Positions 32,561 through 45,131 of a stretch of DNA of 64,000 bases are shown here, piece after piece. Both the position numbers and the translations under genes were made by a program. A model generated the notes under the pieces. That model was not told where the DNA came from. It saw nothing but the letters and a program-made list of their open reading frames with translations, and did not search any database. Source of the DNA: Amanita rubescens (lineage: Eukaryota > Basidiomycota > Agaricomycetes > Agaricales > Amanitaceae); the NCBI GenBank assembly GCA_015039365.1, contig WION01000019.1:62001-126000 (forward strand), written 5' to 3'. The stretch's first letter is position 1. Each line of letters starts with the position of its first letter.

Positions 32561-34075
32561 GACTGGGAAGGCTCGAGGTGATCGATAACGCAACGAGCCA
32601 CTCGTCGAAGGCATTTATAAATGCCAGGATTGAGCTGTCTTAGTAATAGGTGGCTCAAACCAGAGTCTCTGCTAACGTTATCCTGTCCGGTCGTCCCTGC
32701 GCGCGCGAATCAAGGAGGATGTAAAACGTACGACATTGATTATTCGGGTAACCTTAAGTACTCAACGTAAACCGCATGAGCGATCAGGTCGCATTTCGAC
32801 ACTCACATATACTAAGTTACTTGGCTTTTTCAGTTGAGGTCCAGTATCCTAATCAGAATTGAGTGAATCGATGAATACCCTGCACTTGCAGCTGAATCAC
32901 TTACTTAGCATGACGAGGTCAAATGCTAGACCTGAGACACACAATTCATTCTAGATTGCATGCGCTCTATATTGTTCGGCGCCGTCTAGGTTCCGATATC
33001 TGCAAGGGCGTCAAAAGTAATCAAGCGGAATTTGCACCGCACTTCGGAAGCATCAGAGGCGAAAATAACTATACCTCCCCGTTCTTGTTTTACAAGTGCG
33101 GAGCTAGAAGAGTTCGTTTGCGCCGTGCGTGGTATGTCCATTTTTATTTTTCTGGTCCGACGTTTTTACCGAGGGCGTGATATAGGACCTTCAGATTGCA
33201 AAAGAGCTTGAAGGGGAGGAACGCGGAAAGAAAGCCGAGGCGTAAACCACTCTGTTTCATACCCGTTAAACTTCAGAATACTAACCTCTTCATACATCCA
33301 AAAAATATTACCTCAATAATATGTCAATAACGCTTGAGTTTGTTTCGGACGGACCATTGATAACGGTAAAGATGTGCAGTGGACCGCCCTAATCGCTCAA
33401 TATGCAATGCAGCAGGACGGTGCTGCGGCCTTGAGCGGTAAGCACATACTAATAGAGCATAGATGACAATAAAGTACTGCTTCGGAGTCGAACACTAAGC
33501 GCCGTGTGGCAGTCGATAGGCGGTTTGTTGGGAACTAGTATGGCTAAGGCACGACTCGGAACTCACCATGACATCGAGACATTGGTCAGCCTTGTTGATG
33601 TTACTCGCAGACTCACTCTTTGAAGCCTTCCAGTCTTCCATCAGTGTGTGACTTCTATTGGCCGACGTCGGCTGAAAGGACGGGACATCTACTGCTTAAG
33701 CAGCAGCGATACACGAGACAACAGCCAGCGCGACGGTCACGCGAGATTGGCCAACGATATCGTTGTCGTTCGCCCTCGCCTCCTATTACCCATGCCTGAG
33801 CTGCTATATGATGACCGATAGCGCAGGCTGGCCCACAGACACGTTCGCGCCGGTAACTCCCGAGCCGAACTAAAGGGCCAAATAACCCCAGCCAATGAAA
33901 TCGATCCGATTCAGAAACGCACCTGTTTCTGAGCTGAAACTCTGCGTCAACCTCTCCTCGCTCTCCGCCCTTCCTCTGCTAGTACTTGGCACCTGCTACT
34001 TACTACTTCCATCAATCCTCCCTTCGTGGCTTCGCCAGGTTAGTCATTTCAATTCGACATCACTTCCTACTTAGT
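32561..34075. other. Intergenic between the monooxygenase and the NB-ARC/TPR gene
   Basis: About 1.5 kb. The only coding-like piece is a plus-strand frame at roughly 33343-33440 (DNGKDVQWTALIAQYAMQQD) followed by a GT donor-like site; it could be an exon relic. Nothing else recognised. Confidence 0.4.
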
Positions 34076-36814
34076 ATGATGACTGTCCACCCACTTAACG
34101 AGATCATTCAAGTTCTCGACCAATTCAAAACACTATCAGGTAAGCTTCATCTTAACCTCCACAACACCTCTATAATACCCTTATCCCTTTCTAGTTGCAC
34201 TGTAACTGGTATGATGGACTGTAACCCTCAACAGGCTACAAACCATTTTTTTCCTGGGGTACACAACATCCTTATGAAAGATGCTCAATTTACAGAGGTT
34301 ATTGTGTTTAAGCATTGTCTACAGCATACCAATAACCCTAACCCATAGATAACAAACAACTTCATCAACCTTAACCTCACTCCTCCTGAGACAACTTTAC
34401 CTCCTCTAGCACCCCTGAAACATTCTAGTACATTCTTCACAGGCAGAGATAAATACTTGCAAAGATTGAAGGACCATTTTAGCTCCCAGGTGGAAGGCCA
34501 AAGGAAGTCATTCCTGTTGCATGGTATGGGAGGTATTGGAAAAACTCAGATATGCTTGAAATTCATTGAACAAAATCCTGATTTGTGAGTATGTGAATTA
34601 TGGTATAATATTCATTTAAGGTGAACAACTTGTCTCAGGTTTTCTGAGATATTCTGGCTTCATAGTTCTTCAGATGCTATTATTGAAGTTGGACTAATGC
34701 AGATAGCTCTGGCTAACAATGCACCAAAGGAGGCAACAAAATCCTCTCAATCTGCTCTCAAATGGATTGCTCAGAAATCTAGATGGCTCATGGTATATGA
34801 TAGTGCAGATGGTCATTATTCAGTGGTTGAAAAGTTCCTTCCACCAGGGAATGGAGGGAATATCTTGATTACAAGTAGGAATGTGGGATTGCGAAGGCTG
34901 GCATTGGACTCAGTGAATGTTCTTGACATGGGAGATGATGAGGCTGTTCAGTTGTTATTGAAGTCAGCTATGCTTGATGGCATATCTGACCATGTAACAA
35001 ATATGGCCAAAAGTGTGATATCAGAATTGGGTGGAATACCACTTGCTGTTGATCAAGCTGGAGCATACATGCAAAACTGTGGCTGTAGCATTGGTAGCTA
35101 TCTTGAGCTAATAAAAAAATACAGGCATCAGTTAATGTCAAGGAAAGGATTTAAGGGAGCATCTGGTTATGGAACATCTACATATGGAACATGGGACATC
35201 TCAATAGAACAGATTGAGGGCATGGCTGGAAAAGGAACTGGGGAAGAGGCTCAAGCAGCACAATATGCAATGAGGCTACTAAGAATTTTTGCCTTTTTAA
35301 ATCATGAGAATATACCTGAGGAATTATTCAAAAATGCAGCAGAAAATTATATAAAGAGAGATCTTGTACAGGAGGCACAGTTGAATTTACCATTGTCAGT
35401 GACACTGTTAGATGATCAGATGTTACTTGTGAACAAAGGAGAGTGGGACAGAATGCATTTCCTGGATGGAATCAAAATTCTACTGTCATTTTCTTTGATC
35501 AAGGTCATTGATCATCTATACTCCATGCATCCATTAGTAAATGAGTGGAGCAGACACATCATACCCAAGAGAGAGATAAGTGATGAATATCACAGAGTAA
35601 GAGCACTGTTATCCTGTTCAGTAGCCCTTGATTGGGAATTTGATAACTACACATTCTGCAAGCTTCTTGCACCACACATTAGGGCAAATACTTCACATGG
35701 ATTAAATTTAGAGCTGGGAAGCAGGTACTATGATGATGAATATGCCAGATTTGCACTTGTTTTTTATCACATTGGTAGTTGGAATGAGGAAGAGAAGCTG
35801 TTACTTGTTGCAATTGAAGAGCAGAAGACAACCCTTGGACTAGACCACCCAGAAACTCTCACCACCATCCACAATGTGGCAGTAGCATACCGGAACCAGG
35901 GAAGATGGGATGAGGCAGAGAAGCTGCAGGTGGAGGTGATGAACACAAGAAAAGCAAAGCTTGGATCAGACCATCCAGATACTCTCACCACCATGGACAA
36001 TCTGGCATCAACATACTGGAATCAGGGAAGGTGGGATGAGGCAGAGAAGTTGCAGGTGGAGGTGATGAATGCAAGAAAAGCAAAGCTTGGATCAGACCAC
36101 CCAAATACACTCACCACCATGCACTATTTGGCATTAACATACCAGGATCAGGGAAGGTGGGATGAGGCAGAGAAGCTTCAGGTGGAGGTGATAAATGCAA
36201 GAAAAGCAAAGCTTATATTAGCAGATCACCCAGACACTCTCAAAACCATGCATAATTTGGCATTAACATACCAGGATCAGGGAATGTGGGATGAGGCAGA
36301 GAAACTGCAGCTGGAGGTGATGAATGCAAGAAAATCAAAGCTTGGATCAGACAACCCAAATACTCTCAACACCAAGCATTGTTTGGCATTAACATACCTG
36401 AATCAGGGAAGGTTGCATGAGGCAGAGAAGCTGCATGTGGAGGTCATGAATGCAAGGAAAACAAAGCTTGGATCAGACCACCCAGATACTCTCAAAACCA
36501 TGCATGGTTTGGCATTAACATACCAGGATCAGGGAATGTGGGATGAGGCAGAGAAACTGCAGCTGGAGCTGATGAATGCAAGAAAAGCAAAGCTTGGAAC
36601 AAATCATCCAGACACTTTGAAGACAATGGCCAGCTTGGCTTTGACATATAGAAGCCAGGGAAGGTTGGGTGAAGCAGAATCTCTGCTGTCTCAAACTGTG
36701 CAAACCATGCAAACTGTTATGGGAACTCAACATCCCACTACAATCCATTACAGGAGACAACTTGATGAACTTCAAGTTCAAAAGAGGCAAAATATATCTC
36801 ACTATTCAATGTAG
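34076..36814 (+). CDS. NLR-like STAND protein: NB-ARC NTPase plus TPR repeats (877 aa)
   Basis: Signal-transduction ATPase of the fungal NLR type, thought to act in non-self recognition or programmed death. Exons 34076-34297, 34349-34584 and 34639-36814 join in phase. A short N-terminal region (NHFFPGVHNILMKDAQFTE, common before NB-ARC in mushrooms) precedes FTGRDKYLQRL and the P-loop LLHGMGGIGKT (about residues 133-140), Walker B-like RWLMVYDSADG, ILITSRN and the GLPL-like LGGIPLAVDQAG. From about residue 534 eight 42-residue TPR units follow (core WDEAEKLQVEVMNARKAKLG), nearly identical in protein and DNA. There is no recognisable effector domain at the N-terminus. The gene, apart from its first ~60 nt, is almost free of CG dinucleotides, unlike its neighbours, yet the frame is fully open. 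Confidence 0.88.
35783..36713 (+). repeat. 126-bp tandem repeat encoding TPR units
   Basis: Consecutive in-frame 126-bp units (one unit carries an extra codon, LILADHP in place of LGSDHP). Neighbouring units differ by only a few bases, which implies recent unit duplication or gene conversion. Confidence 0.85.
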
Positions 36815-37404
36815 CCTTGGGATGTTTGTCATGTTGCCTCATTCTGGATGGCATCAGTTGCTGTGTGTCTAAATGAAAAACAGAAATGTCTTGCCATCAT
36901 ATGTACACAGGGCCTGGGCCAAGTTATGCAACAATTTTCATCTTCATTCCTTTCTATGATTTTAGTGTACAGCTTTACACTGCCTTGAGTTAAAATTGTA
37001 AATACCTGCACAAACTTGTATGTCATGCAAAAGTTGTATACAACCTTCACATCATCAATTGACTAATAAAATGTTTTTATTTTCGAGTATAACATGCAAC
37101 ATGCTATGTAGTATGTATATATAAGAGCAATGCAGTGTGTGCCAAATGCAATGTGCCAATAGTGCTAGATAAAGTACAGTAACAAAGCGCCAATTACGTT
37201 ACGCAATAAACAAAAAAAGAATAAGGGTAAGTTGTATATCAAAGCACGGTAGCAGGCATTCCAAATTCCAAAACAGAATCCGAGCGCAATTAACGACGAG
37301 AAGGGTATACGCTACATGGAGATCAAGCAATGAAAGTGTTTTTTAAAAAAAAATAAAAAATAGGTGGGCAAAAAACGAGAATGGAAAAGGAGGACACACC
37401 CCCT
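36815..37404. other. Convergent 3' flank of the NLR-like gene and HMG-CoA reductase
   Basis: CpG-poor composition persists to about 37160, where CG dinucleotides return. AATAAAATG near 37064 could serve polyadenylation. No gene. Confidence 0.5.
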
Positions 37405-40400
37405 TTATTGCTTGCCGTCATCTGAGGGTGGTGCGACGCCAACAGCAGCGGCCACTTGTGCCTGTATGCTCGCCAATTCTGTACCCGCGCTGCGAGGGCC
37501 AGGCGTCGTCGGCCGCGATGCCACAGGGGTATTGACCTGGCTCCTGTTATGTGCCAGATGGGCTCTGACGAGGTGTCCTGCTGCCAACGCGCTCATCAGC
37601 GACAGCTCGCCCGCCATAACGGCCGCGCCGATGATCCGCGCCAACCGCTGAGCATTTGCTCCTGGATTACAGGGGTGGGGCCCTTTGATTCCGAGCATAT
37701 CTAGAACGGAGCCTTGAGGTGCTAGAATGGTTCCGCCGCCGACGGTACCGACTTCGATTGAAGGCATAGATACAGACATTAGAAGATCTTGGCCGTTGTT
37801 AGTCCTGTTTAAATAATTCAGATGAACGATTGGTCAAGGAAAATCAAGATGATCACTTACGGCTCCATTAACGTTATACAGTTCGAACTTTCCACATTCT
37901 GCGCTGGGTCCTGACCCGTTGCCAAAAACACTGCAGTCAAGATGTTCGCCGCATGCGCGTTGAACCCTCCTACCGAACCCGCCATCGCGCTTCCAATTAG
38001 GTTTTTCTTCACGTTCAGATTACATAACGCCTCCACCGTCGTCTTCAACACCGTCTGGACAATCTTGCCGGGGATCACAGCCTCCGCAACGATACTCTTC
38101 CCTCTACCCTCTATCCAGTTAATGGCAGCAGGCTTCTTGTCGGTGCAATAGTTGCCCGAAAGAGCAAGCACAACCATATCAGGGAACTGCTTGCCCATCA
38201 CCTCCAGCGCCTTTTCTGTCCCTTTCGAGATCATGTTCATACCCATCGCATCCCCAGTAGCCGTCGCAAACCGAACAAATAGCGTCCGACCTGCCATGGC
38301 CGTCTTGAGGCACCTTAGTTTTGCAAACCGAGACGTGCTCTCGAATGCCTGCTTCATGATGGCATATCCTTCCTCGGAAGCGATCCAGGCCTTGGCCTCA
38401 GCTGCTCCGGTGATAGACGGAAAATCGATTGCTGGGCCACGCGTCATACCGTCCTGCGTCAACACCGTCGTCACGCCACCTCCTGCATTCAATGCCTTGC
38501 ATCCTCGAGAAGTAGACGCAACTAGCGTGCCTTCAGCTGTGGCCATAGGAATGGGGTACATGGTGCCATCAATCTTGAGCGGACCAGCAATACCAAGAGG
38601 AAGAGGAATGTATCCAACGACGTTCTCGCAGCAGGCGCCGATCACTCTAGAGTAGTCGTAGCTAGTGAATGGGACGTCGGAAGCTTCGAGTGTCTTTGTC
38701 AACGAGGCCCGAGCTTGTCACATTGTCAGCAAATCACACATACAAGCGAAAACGCGTACTCACAGATGATTGCCCTGCGAATCTTCACAGCCCTCTCCAG
38801 TGCATTGGGTCCCATAACTTTTTCTAGGGCGTAGGGAGCAATCTTGCCCGTCTGCGTCAACAGAATGACTTCCTCGTCGTTCAACAACGCCAAGCTCTCG
38901 CTAACCGGTCTTGGCCCGTTCTCAAACACGTCTACGCACTCCGCCAATGTACGTACGGGGACTTCTTGCAGGGGGCCGGCGTCTTCGCTACCTTGGGAAG
39001 ATGATGGTGTGAGAAGTGGGGGAGACGCGGGTGCCAAAGCTAGTTGTGCCTTCAGCTTGCGGTCGACATCCTCTAGCGTGAACGTGGAAGTAATAGTAGC
39101 TTTAGGACTGAGGAACGCAGGTCGTTTCTTCTCCAAGACGGCCGTGGCAGCCTCGGTTCTGGTCGCCTTGACAGGCGGTGCGGCCAACACCACGTCTGTG
39201 GTATAACGCTGCTGTCCCTGTGCTGCCTTGTCCTTGTCCTCTACATCAGCCTCATTGGCATCGCCTTCGAATCGTACCCCGCCCTTCTTTGGGAACCCAT
39301 CAAACGCGCCGTTGAATCCCAGACCAGCTGCAAGACCCTTGAGGAGGTATCCGTTCAAACTGATACTCAGGGCCAACATCACCACGATCCATTTGCTCAA
39401 AATGGGATCGCCAACAAGTGTCGTCCAGGAAGACATGAAATCTTCGATGATCTCTGAAGGGCGCTTGGACCTGGACTCCGCTGCTTTCAAACGGGGTTGG
39501 CGATGTGTCTGTCTCGGAGAAGTAGTTGCAGCGTTCACGAGCACGATGGAGGGAGGAACGACGCGAACGTAGATAGGAGGAGAGACCTTGACAAAGATAT
39601 CCTTGGGTACGACGGAGCCCTCGGCGGACAACGTGGCCTCGGTCGTGGCAAGGGAAAACAGAGCAGCACGGAGGGGCGGTGATGTGATGTCGACCTTACG
39701 AGTGACAGCGCTACGATTATCGGTATGTGGGGCTTGGGTAAGCGGTGTAATGAAATTCAGGATATGAAGTACGGTAAATGATGCAATCTAAGATGCCATC
39801 AGTCATCGGCGTTGACCCAGGTAGATAAATGCGTACCAGGAGTAGCTTCAAACGTGCAACAGGATTTTCCTGCTTAGTGACCTTGTCCTTGGAGGCTGTT
39901 TTTCCGTGCGAAGGCAGCGCCTCCCCTTTGACACCGAGGAGTGCACTGGATAGTCGGTGAGTCAAGGTTTTGGGTCGGACTTCCGCAGCCTGTGCGAGGG
40001 CTGCTAAATTTGTCGCCGATGATCTAGCGAGGGCGCTAGGACGTCCTGATGCGGGCGATATGGTCGGCGTGCGAGATTGCGTCAAGGACCGGACATTCTT
40101 AATACGGCGAACCTGAGATGGGATGATGAGTCTCGTGATTGCACTGCCACCAAAGACAAAAAGACAGGAACGAACCTCTATCATCACTCCAAGAATAGCC
40201 GCAAGGAAGCTACAAAGAAGGAAACAATCGACGGCAAGCAACAATGCAGCAAAAGCGCAAACTTCCTTTAGGCCGCCGACTTTGCTGTTTGCTCCGATGA
40301 CGAGTACGGCGATCTCCAAGATGTAGTCCCTAATAATAGGAGGGTATACCAATGTCAAAGACTCTGTGATGATTTTTGACGCTGGCTTCATGACCTGGCT

Positions 40401-41557
40401 TCCGCCGGGGGTTGATAGGCCCGAGGCCGAGACGGACATGGGTGTCAGAAGGTGCTGGTGCGAAAAGACCGCCCGTGCTAGGCGGAGCGGCTTGTCAAAG
40501 CCGACTGTACAGACCAAAAATGGTAGTGCCTCAGTTAACGCAACGGGTTCAATGGGTATACGGAGGAACATGGCAATCGGGAGCGCCAGCAGAAGTGCGA
40601 GAACAGCGGAAGCAAGAATGGCAATGGGAAGGGAGAAGCTTGATCCTAGTTTCCGAGAGCGCTTGATGAGCAACCAAAACGTGATGTGCATCAGCAGATA
40701 GCCCATTAGGATAAGCAGGATATCAAGAGAGTCGGCCTTCTGTAGACAATAGAGTAAGACAATTGTAGAGGAAATTGCGTAGGTGGAGCCAGCCCGTACC
40801 TTGGCTAGATCCCAAAAGCGAATGACCAGGGCCTTTGCGGCATGTGCCATCCATTTACTGCTTTTCATTTCGCGTATCGGGATGGTGTCTGCCCCTCCAG
40901 ACACAACCTCAAATTTAGTGCCAGCATTGTCGCAGAAAATTTTTGCATTGTCCTCTAATGCGGCAGCGAACTCCGCGCGCGACCCTGGATTAAACGCTAA
41001 TGTCTTGACAATGGTTCGTTCACCGGCCTGGCTGTGAAGAAAACATTGCGGAGTACCAGCGAGGGCCGTAGTATGATGGCAAATTGAAGAATAGGTGCTT
41101 CCGGACCGGGGGGAGAAAGATTGGGTGAGATGCGTAGTAAAGTTCTGGGTCGAGTCGGAAAGAGGCGTCGTCAAAAATGTGACGGGGTCCGGAACAGGCT
41201 GTAGGATGCGCAGTCAGCTTCGATTTATTAAACTGCACGTGTAGACCTTCATACCTCCTTTGCCTTGAAGTCGAGGGAAATGAGGAGTTGTTGCAGCTCC
41301 AACACGGTAGCGCGTCGCTCGGTTCTGGCTGTATTCCACGACTTGTTTGTGATAGAGACCCACTCTCCGTGCTTAAAGAGAGCATGGGTAGGTTCAAGAA
41401 TTGGTGGTTGAGAGTATGGAGGGTCGAGGAAAGCCGAGTGTTTGACTGCACCGAGGACGTAGAAATAGGCTAGTGTGCCAACGATGGCGAAGAAGACGAT
41501 TGTTTCTATAGGAGTGTAGGCGGCATGGAGGGCAAAAGGGCGGAAAAGGGCACGCAT
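37405..41557 (-). CDS. HMG1: HMG-CoA reductase (1272 aa)
   Basis: Makes mevalonate for sterols and other terpenoids; ER membrane protein. Exons 41557-41255, 41198-40800, 40739-40176, 40112-39837, 39787-38764, 38713-37861 and 37804-37405, all in phase. The membrane part with the sterol-sensing-type helices is in exons 1-5 (for example [19 protein letters not shown] and [20 protein letters not shown]). A variable linker precedes the catalytic domain: [28 protein letters not shown] (catalytic Glu), [25 protein letters not shown] (Lys), [13 protein letters not shown] (Asp), [11 protein letters not shown] and [10 protein letters not shown] (His). All four catalytic residues are present. Sterol-sensing domains of this type confer regulated degradation. 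It is divergent from eL42 with 387 bp between starts. Confidence 0.97.
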
Positions 41558-41944
41558 GACGCTGAGCGTTCAGCGAACGACGGTCGCTGCGAGAGAGAAA
41601 TGTCGCACCACTCTTATTACAATGTCAGAGAGACCCCGACCACTCCTGTAGTCCGTTTGGGGTTAGCGCCGCTTGATAAAAAGATCGCCGTTATCAAACT
41701 CCGACACAGCAAATCCGTAGACTCTTTATCCCAATGGATAAGTAGTAGTCAAAAGTACATTTATACAAGTATGTAGAATTAAACCGGTATTTGTTCCCCG
41801 GCACCGCTTCACCGCTATCGAGAGTGTAACTTTCGATACACAAACGAGGACAAACTCTGATGACAAAACTGTACAGCTGAACGGCAATCGCCGAAGCAAC
41901 AACTCTCACGCCCGCACAACACACAACTCATCGGCGTCCACATC

Positions 41945-42520
41945 ATGGTCAACATCCCCAAGACACGCAGAACATGTGAGCTCTATCCTAGTTGTTATAA
42001 ATTCTACTGACTCGCACAGACTGCAAGGGCAAGACCTGCAAGAAACACACGTACGCACACTTGTCTGTTTCTGCGTAAACCTACTCAACGCATACATATA
42101 CGCAGACCACACAAAGTAACGCAGTACAAGAAGGGAAAGGACTCCCTATTTGCACAAGGAAAGCGTCGTTACGACCGTAAGCAATCAGGTTATGGTGGTC
42201 AAACCAAGCCCGTCTTTCACAAGAAGGTTTGGCCTTGCTCCTTCACGAATTTAACCTTTTCAGCTTACAACTGTCAACAGGCAAAGACGACCAAAAAGGT
42301 CGTGCTGCGGTTAGAGTGCACCGTTTGCAAGTACAAAATGCAGCTAGCACTCAAGCGTTGCAAACAGTACGTGCCATTCATACATCTATTTTCCCCAGCT
42401 CACACATGTCAGCTTCGAACTTGGTGGAGAGAAAAAGACAAAGGGTGCTGCCCTCCAATTCGTACGTCTATCCTACTGCGCACTGATAACACGATGATCT
42501 GATCTTGACTTCTATAGTAA
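41945..42520 (+). CDS. RPL42: 60S ribosomal protein eL42 (L44/L42, 106 aa)
   Basis: Zinc-binding protein near the tRNA E site. Exons 41945-41975, 42020-42050, 42106-42226, 42281-42366, 42413-42461 and 42518-42520. The protein reads [70 protein letters not shown] and ends KGAALQF, the full conserved length. Cysteine pairs CKGKTC and CTVC form the zinc site. Residue 56 in GGQTKPVF is Pro, the form associated with cycloheximide sensitivity (Gln or Leu there gives resistance in other fungi). The last exon is the stop codon alone. Small exons and an early first intron are typical of fungal ribosomal-protein genes. Confidence 0.97.
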
Positions 42521-42888
42521 GCACGTATTATACATCCATGTCATATTACCTCCATCCGCATTGTTCTTCGAATATGATATATGAACTTGCATGCAAGAAT
42601 TATACCGTAAACATGGTGTGCTTCTGAAACTCTGGCGGCGAATAGCACTGAGGAAACAGTCATAAACAGACACCCACACTGAGGATTCGGATTGAATAGA
42701 TAACTGAATCCACCCACAGATGAGCTTCGATTCTCATTCAATGCTGCGAATCGACATTCAGAACGGTTAGTTCTCGATAAGACCACCCTTCTAATGCTGC
42801 GCTGGACCCATCGATACTTCTCCGCAGGCCAACGGCACAATATATCAACTGCCGAGGCCGCAAACCATTTACCCCACTCCACTCCGCA

Positions 42889-43890
42889 ATGAAAACAATT
42901 ACGAGAAATTTTGAATGTATTCAACTTTCAAGGGGTCTCGGCGACCTCGACGACGACAAGTATGACCACCTCGTCGGTCTTTACGAAAAACTCCAGTTTG
43001 CCACTTTGGAAGCGTCCGATCTTGCCGTGGACGCTTTGACGTTTGCAAGTGAAGCTTGCGACTTTTACTTGATCATCAAGACAACCCAAAGTAGGAATTA
43101 CCAACTCCAGAATGGCGAGTCCAATTTATCCTTACGGCTTTATCACCCTGACGCGCTTGTGCCCTTTTAGGAAAGCAAGAGGAAGTGGAGACATCTTGTT
43201 CGCAACACCCATTTGATCTGACATCATCACCAGCTAATATGTTTGATTTCAGCCACGTTGACGTCCAAGGACGTCATAGGCTTCGTCTATCTCACATATC
43301 CCCAGAACAGAGATGACCTCCCATACAAGACAAGCGAACTCAACGCTGGGATCGTCCTCGATCCCCGACATCAACAAAAGGGCTACGCAAGGCGTGCGAT
43401 CAACCTCCTTCTCAGCCGCGCCTTCAAACCCCATCAATGTCATCGAGTTCAAGCGACGATCATCAACCCGCTTTCGCCGGCAATGTACCCAGCATATAAG
43501 ACGTTCATCTCTGCGTGAGTCCACTTCTTTTTCCTCGTCGTTTACCGATTGTATTTGCCTACGCGCAGCGGTTTCAATCAAGAAGGCATCCGACGAAGAT
43601 GCCACTACAACCAATTTGACGCCATATGGCACGACGTCGCACACCTCGCCATACTCGATACCGAATGGTGCATACGCCACGGGAGCCCAAAGGAGAAAGA
43701 CACCGTCACGATATGGGAAGAATTACTGGACCGGCACCAGATGGAGAGCGAAGAGTTTGACAAGGTAGAAACTCGGATACCATCATCAAAAAAATTCGAG
43801 GCAGCACCAGGCCGTCGGAAGACACAAGCGATGGAGTATATGACGAAAGAGATTAGGAAGGCGATGGTAGAATGGCAGTTGTCAGAATGA
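42889..43890 (+). CDS. GNAT-family N-acetyltransferase, paralogue 1 (261 aa)
   Basis: Acetyl-CoA-dependent transferase of RimJ/L-like build; substrate unknown. Exons 42889-43090, 43253-43514 and 43569-43890 join in phase. It has the strand VIGFVYLTYP, the acetyl-CoA loop motif DPRHQQKGYARRAINLLLSR (Q/R-x-x-G-x-A), CHRVQATIINP, and GFNQEGIRRRCHYN, the usual GFxxEG motif of the family. The C-terminus is polar and basic. It shares order and motifs with the gene at 49193, so the two are local paralogues. Confidence 0.8.
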
Positions 43891-44449
43891 AAAGAGTGAT
43901 AAGAATAGATCTTGCCTCCCGGGTGCCTTCTTGATTTGATAACCGCGAACGTTACACCACATGTCCCTCCGGGTAAGTTTTGCAGACTCCCGAGCATTCC
44001 AGCCGCGTCATTACTATGCACTGCTCTCGGCGTGTTTGTCGTGGTGTCTCGCATGCGTTTTGACCAGACGAAATGAATTTTGAATTTTCATTTTCAATAG
44101 AAAGTACCGCGGTAACGGTGCCATCGCCGACCGAGTTGATCAAATATAGCCTCGGGGCGACGTTAACGCTCGTTAACGGGAGCACACACATGGTCATCGT
44201 CACCGGCCAAACCATCTCCGAATCATCGCGCAATCGCTACTTTGGGAGTTGGTTTCTCAAAATTTCATGTCATCACTGCACAAGCACGTTCCTCCGATTA
44301 CATACTCTTCCATCATCCGAACATGGAAACAGCATCGCCAACTATTAAACACGTTTACTATGGAGACAACTGGCATAGGGCTGTAGAATGAGCAGATAGG
44401 ATGTGTAGAAGGATATCATAACCCTTTTTCTTGACATTTACTGTTAAAC
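43891..44449. other. Intergenic, nothing firm
   Basis: A 91-codon plus-strand frame at 44073-44348 (MNFEFSFSIESTAVTVPSPT...) has no splice or family support. Confidence 0.4.
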
Positions 44450-44828
44450 GAGGCATTAGAATTTAAGCGAGCGTTGATGCTTGTACGCTCTGCGACTCCT
44501 TCCATGGTGCACACCTCATCACTTGTGGAGTCAAGTGTAAATTTAAATTGTAGGTAGAGGTCGCACTAATGTGAGCATTTTGCACGCAAAATAGTAAGAA
44601 AGAGACTCACGACGCTGAAGAAAAGCGAGCTGCAGGGAGAGACTGATCCGAAATGACCTCTGCATCCATGCCCTCTGCATCACCAACGTCCGTCAGCTTC
44701 ACGTTTGTCATTGGTTTCAGAATAACCTCGACAGGGCTGGGCCGCTGGGAAGAAGACTGTCGAAACCCTCGATCTCTACACTGGACGGCTGGACGGCCAC
44801 CCAAGAAGAAAGACGAGAGCAGGAGCAT
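44450..44828 (-). CDS. Hypothetical small protein (about 105 aa)
   Basis: An ATG frame at 44828-44608 (MLLLSSFFLGGRPAVQCRDR...) can be joined in phase by a ~100-nt GT-AG intron to a second open frame ending QEKGL. No recognised domain; no clear signal peptide cleavage. The join is inference. Confidence 0.3.
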
Positions 44829-45131
44829 CCTTCAGCCTTGGGTGACTTGGATGACGTGGGAGAGCGTGGGAGGCCCTGCCGGAATTTGCCGGGTCACGTG
44901 GGCACCGGAAATCGACAAAAAAATAGGGGTTCTCTGATGATTCAGACACTACATCCAGGAAGCAGGCATGGAATCAATGCACGTAAAGGCGCCAAGGAGC
45001 ACTCGCAACGAGGCTACTGGAGTTATGTGTCCCATAGTGACTGGGAGTGCAGTTTTTGACTCTGCAAAGTTCGTCCGCACCCTGTTTTCCTTCATGTCCT
45101 TTTAATCTATCGCATAAGCAACCCCACTACT

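Noticed and set aside
34076..36814. Bacterial origin of the NB-ARC/TPR gene
   Set aside because: The introns, the FFPGVHN-type leader and the 42-residue TPR type are typical of mushroom STAND genes; odd composition is better explained by CpG loss.
38152..39572. Plus-strand ORFs of 114-167 codons within HMG-CoA reductase
   Set aside because: Antisense shadows of a certain gene.
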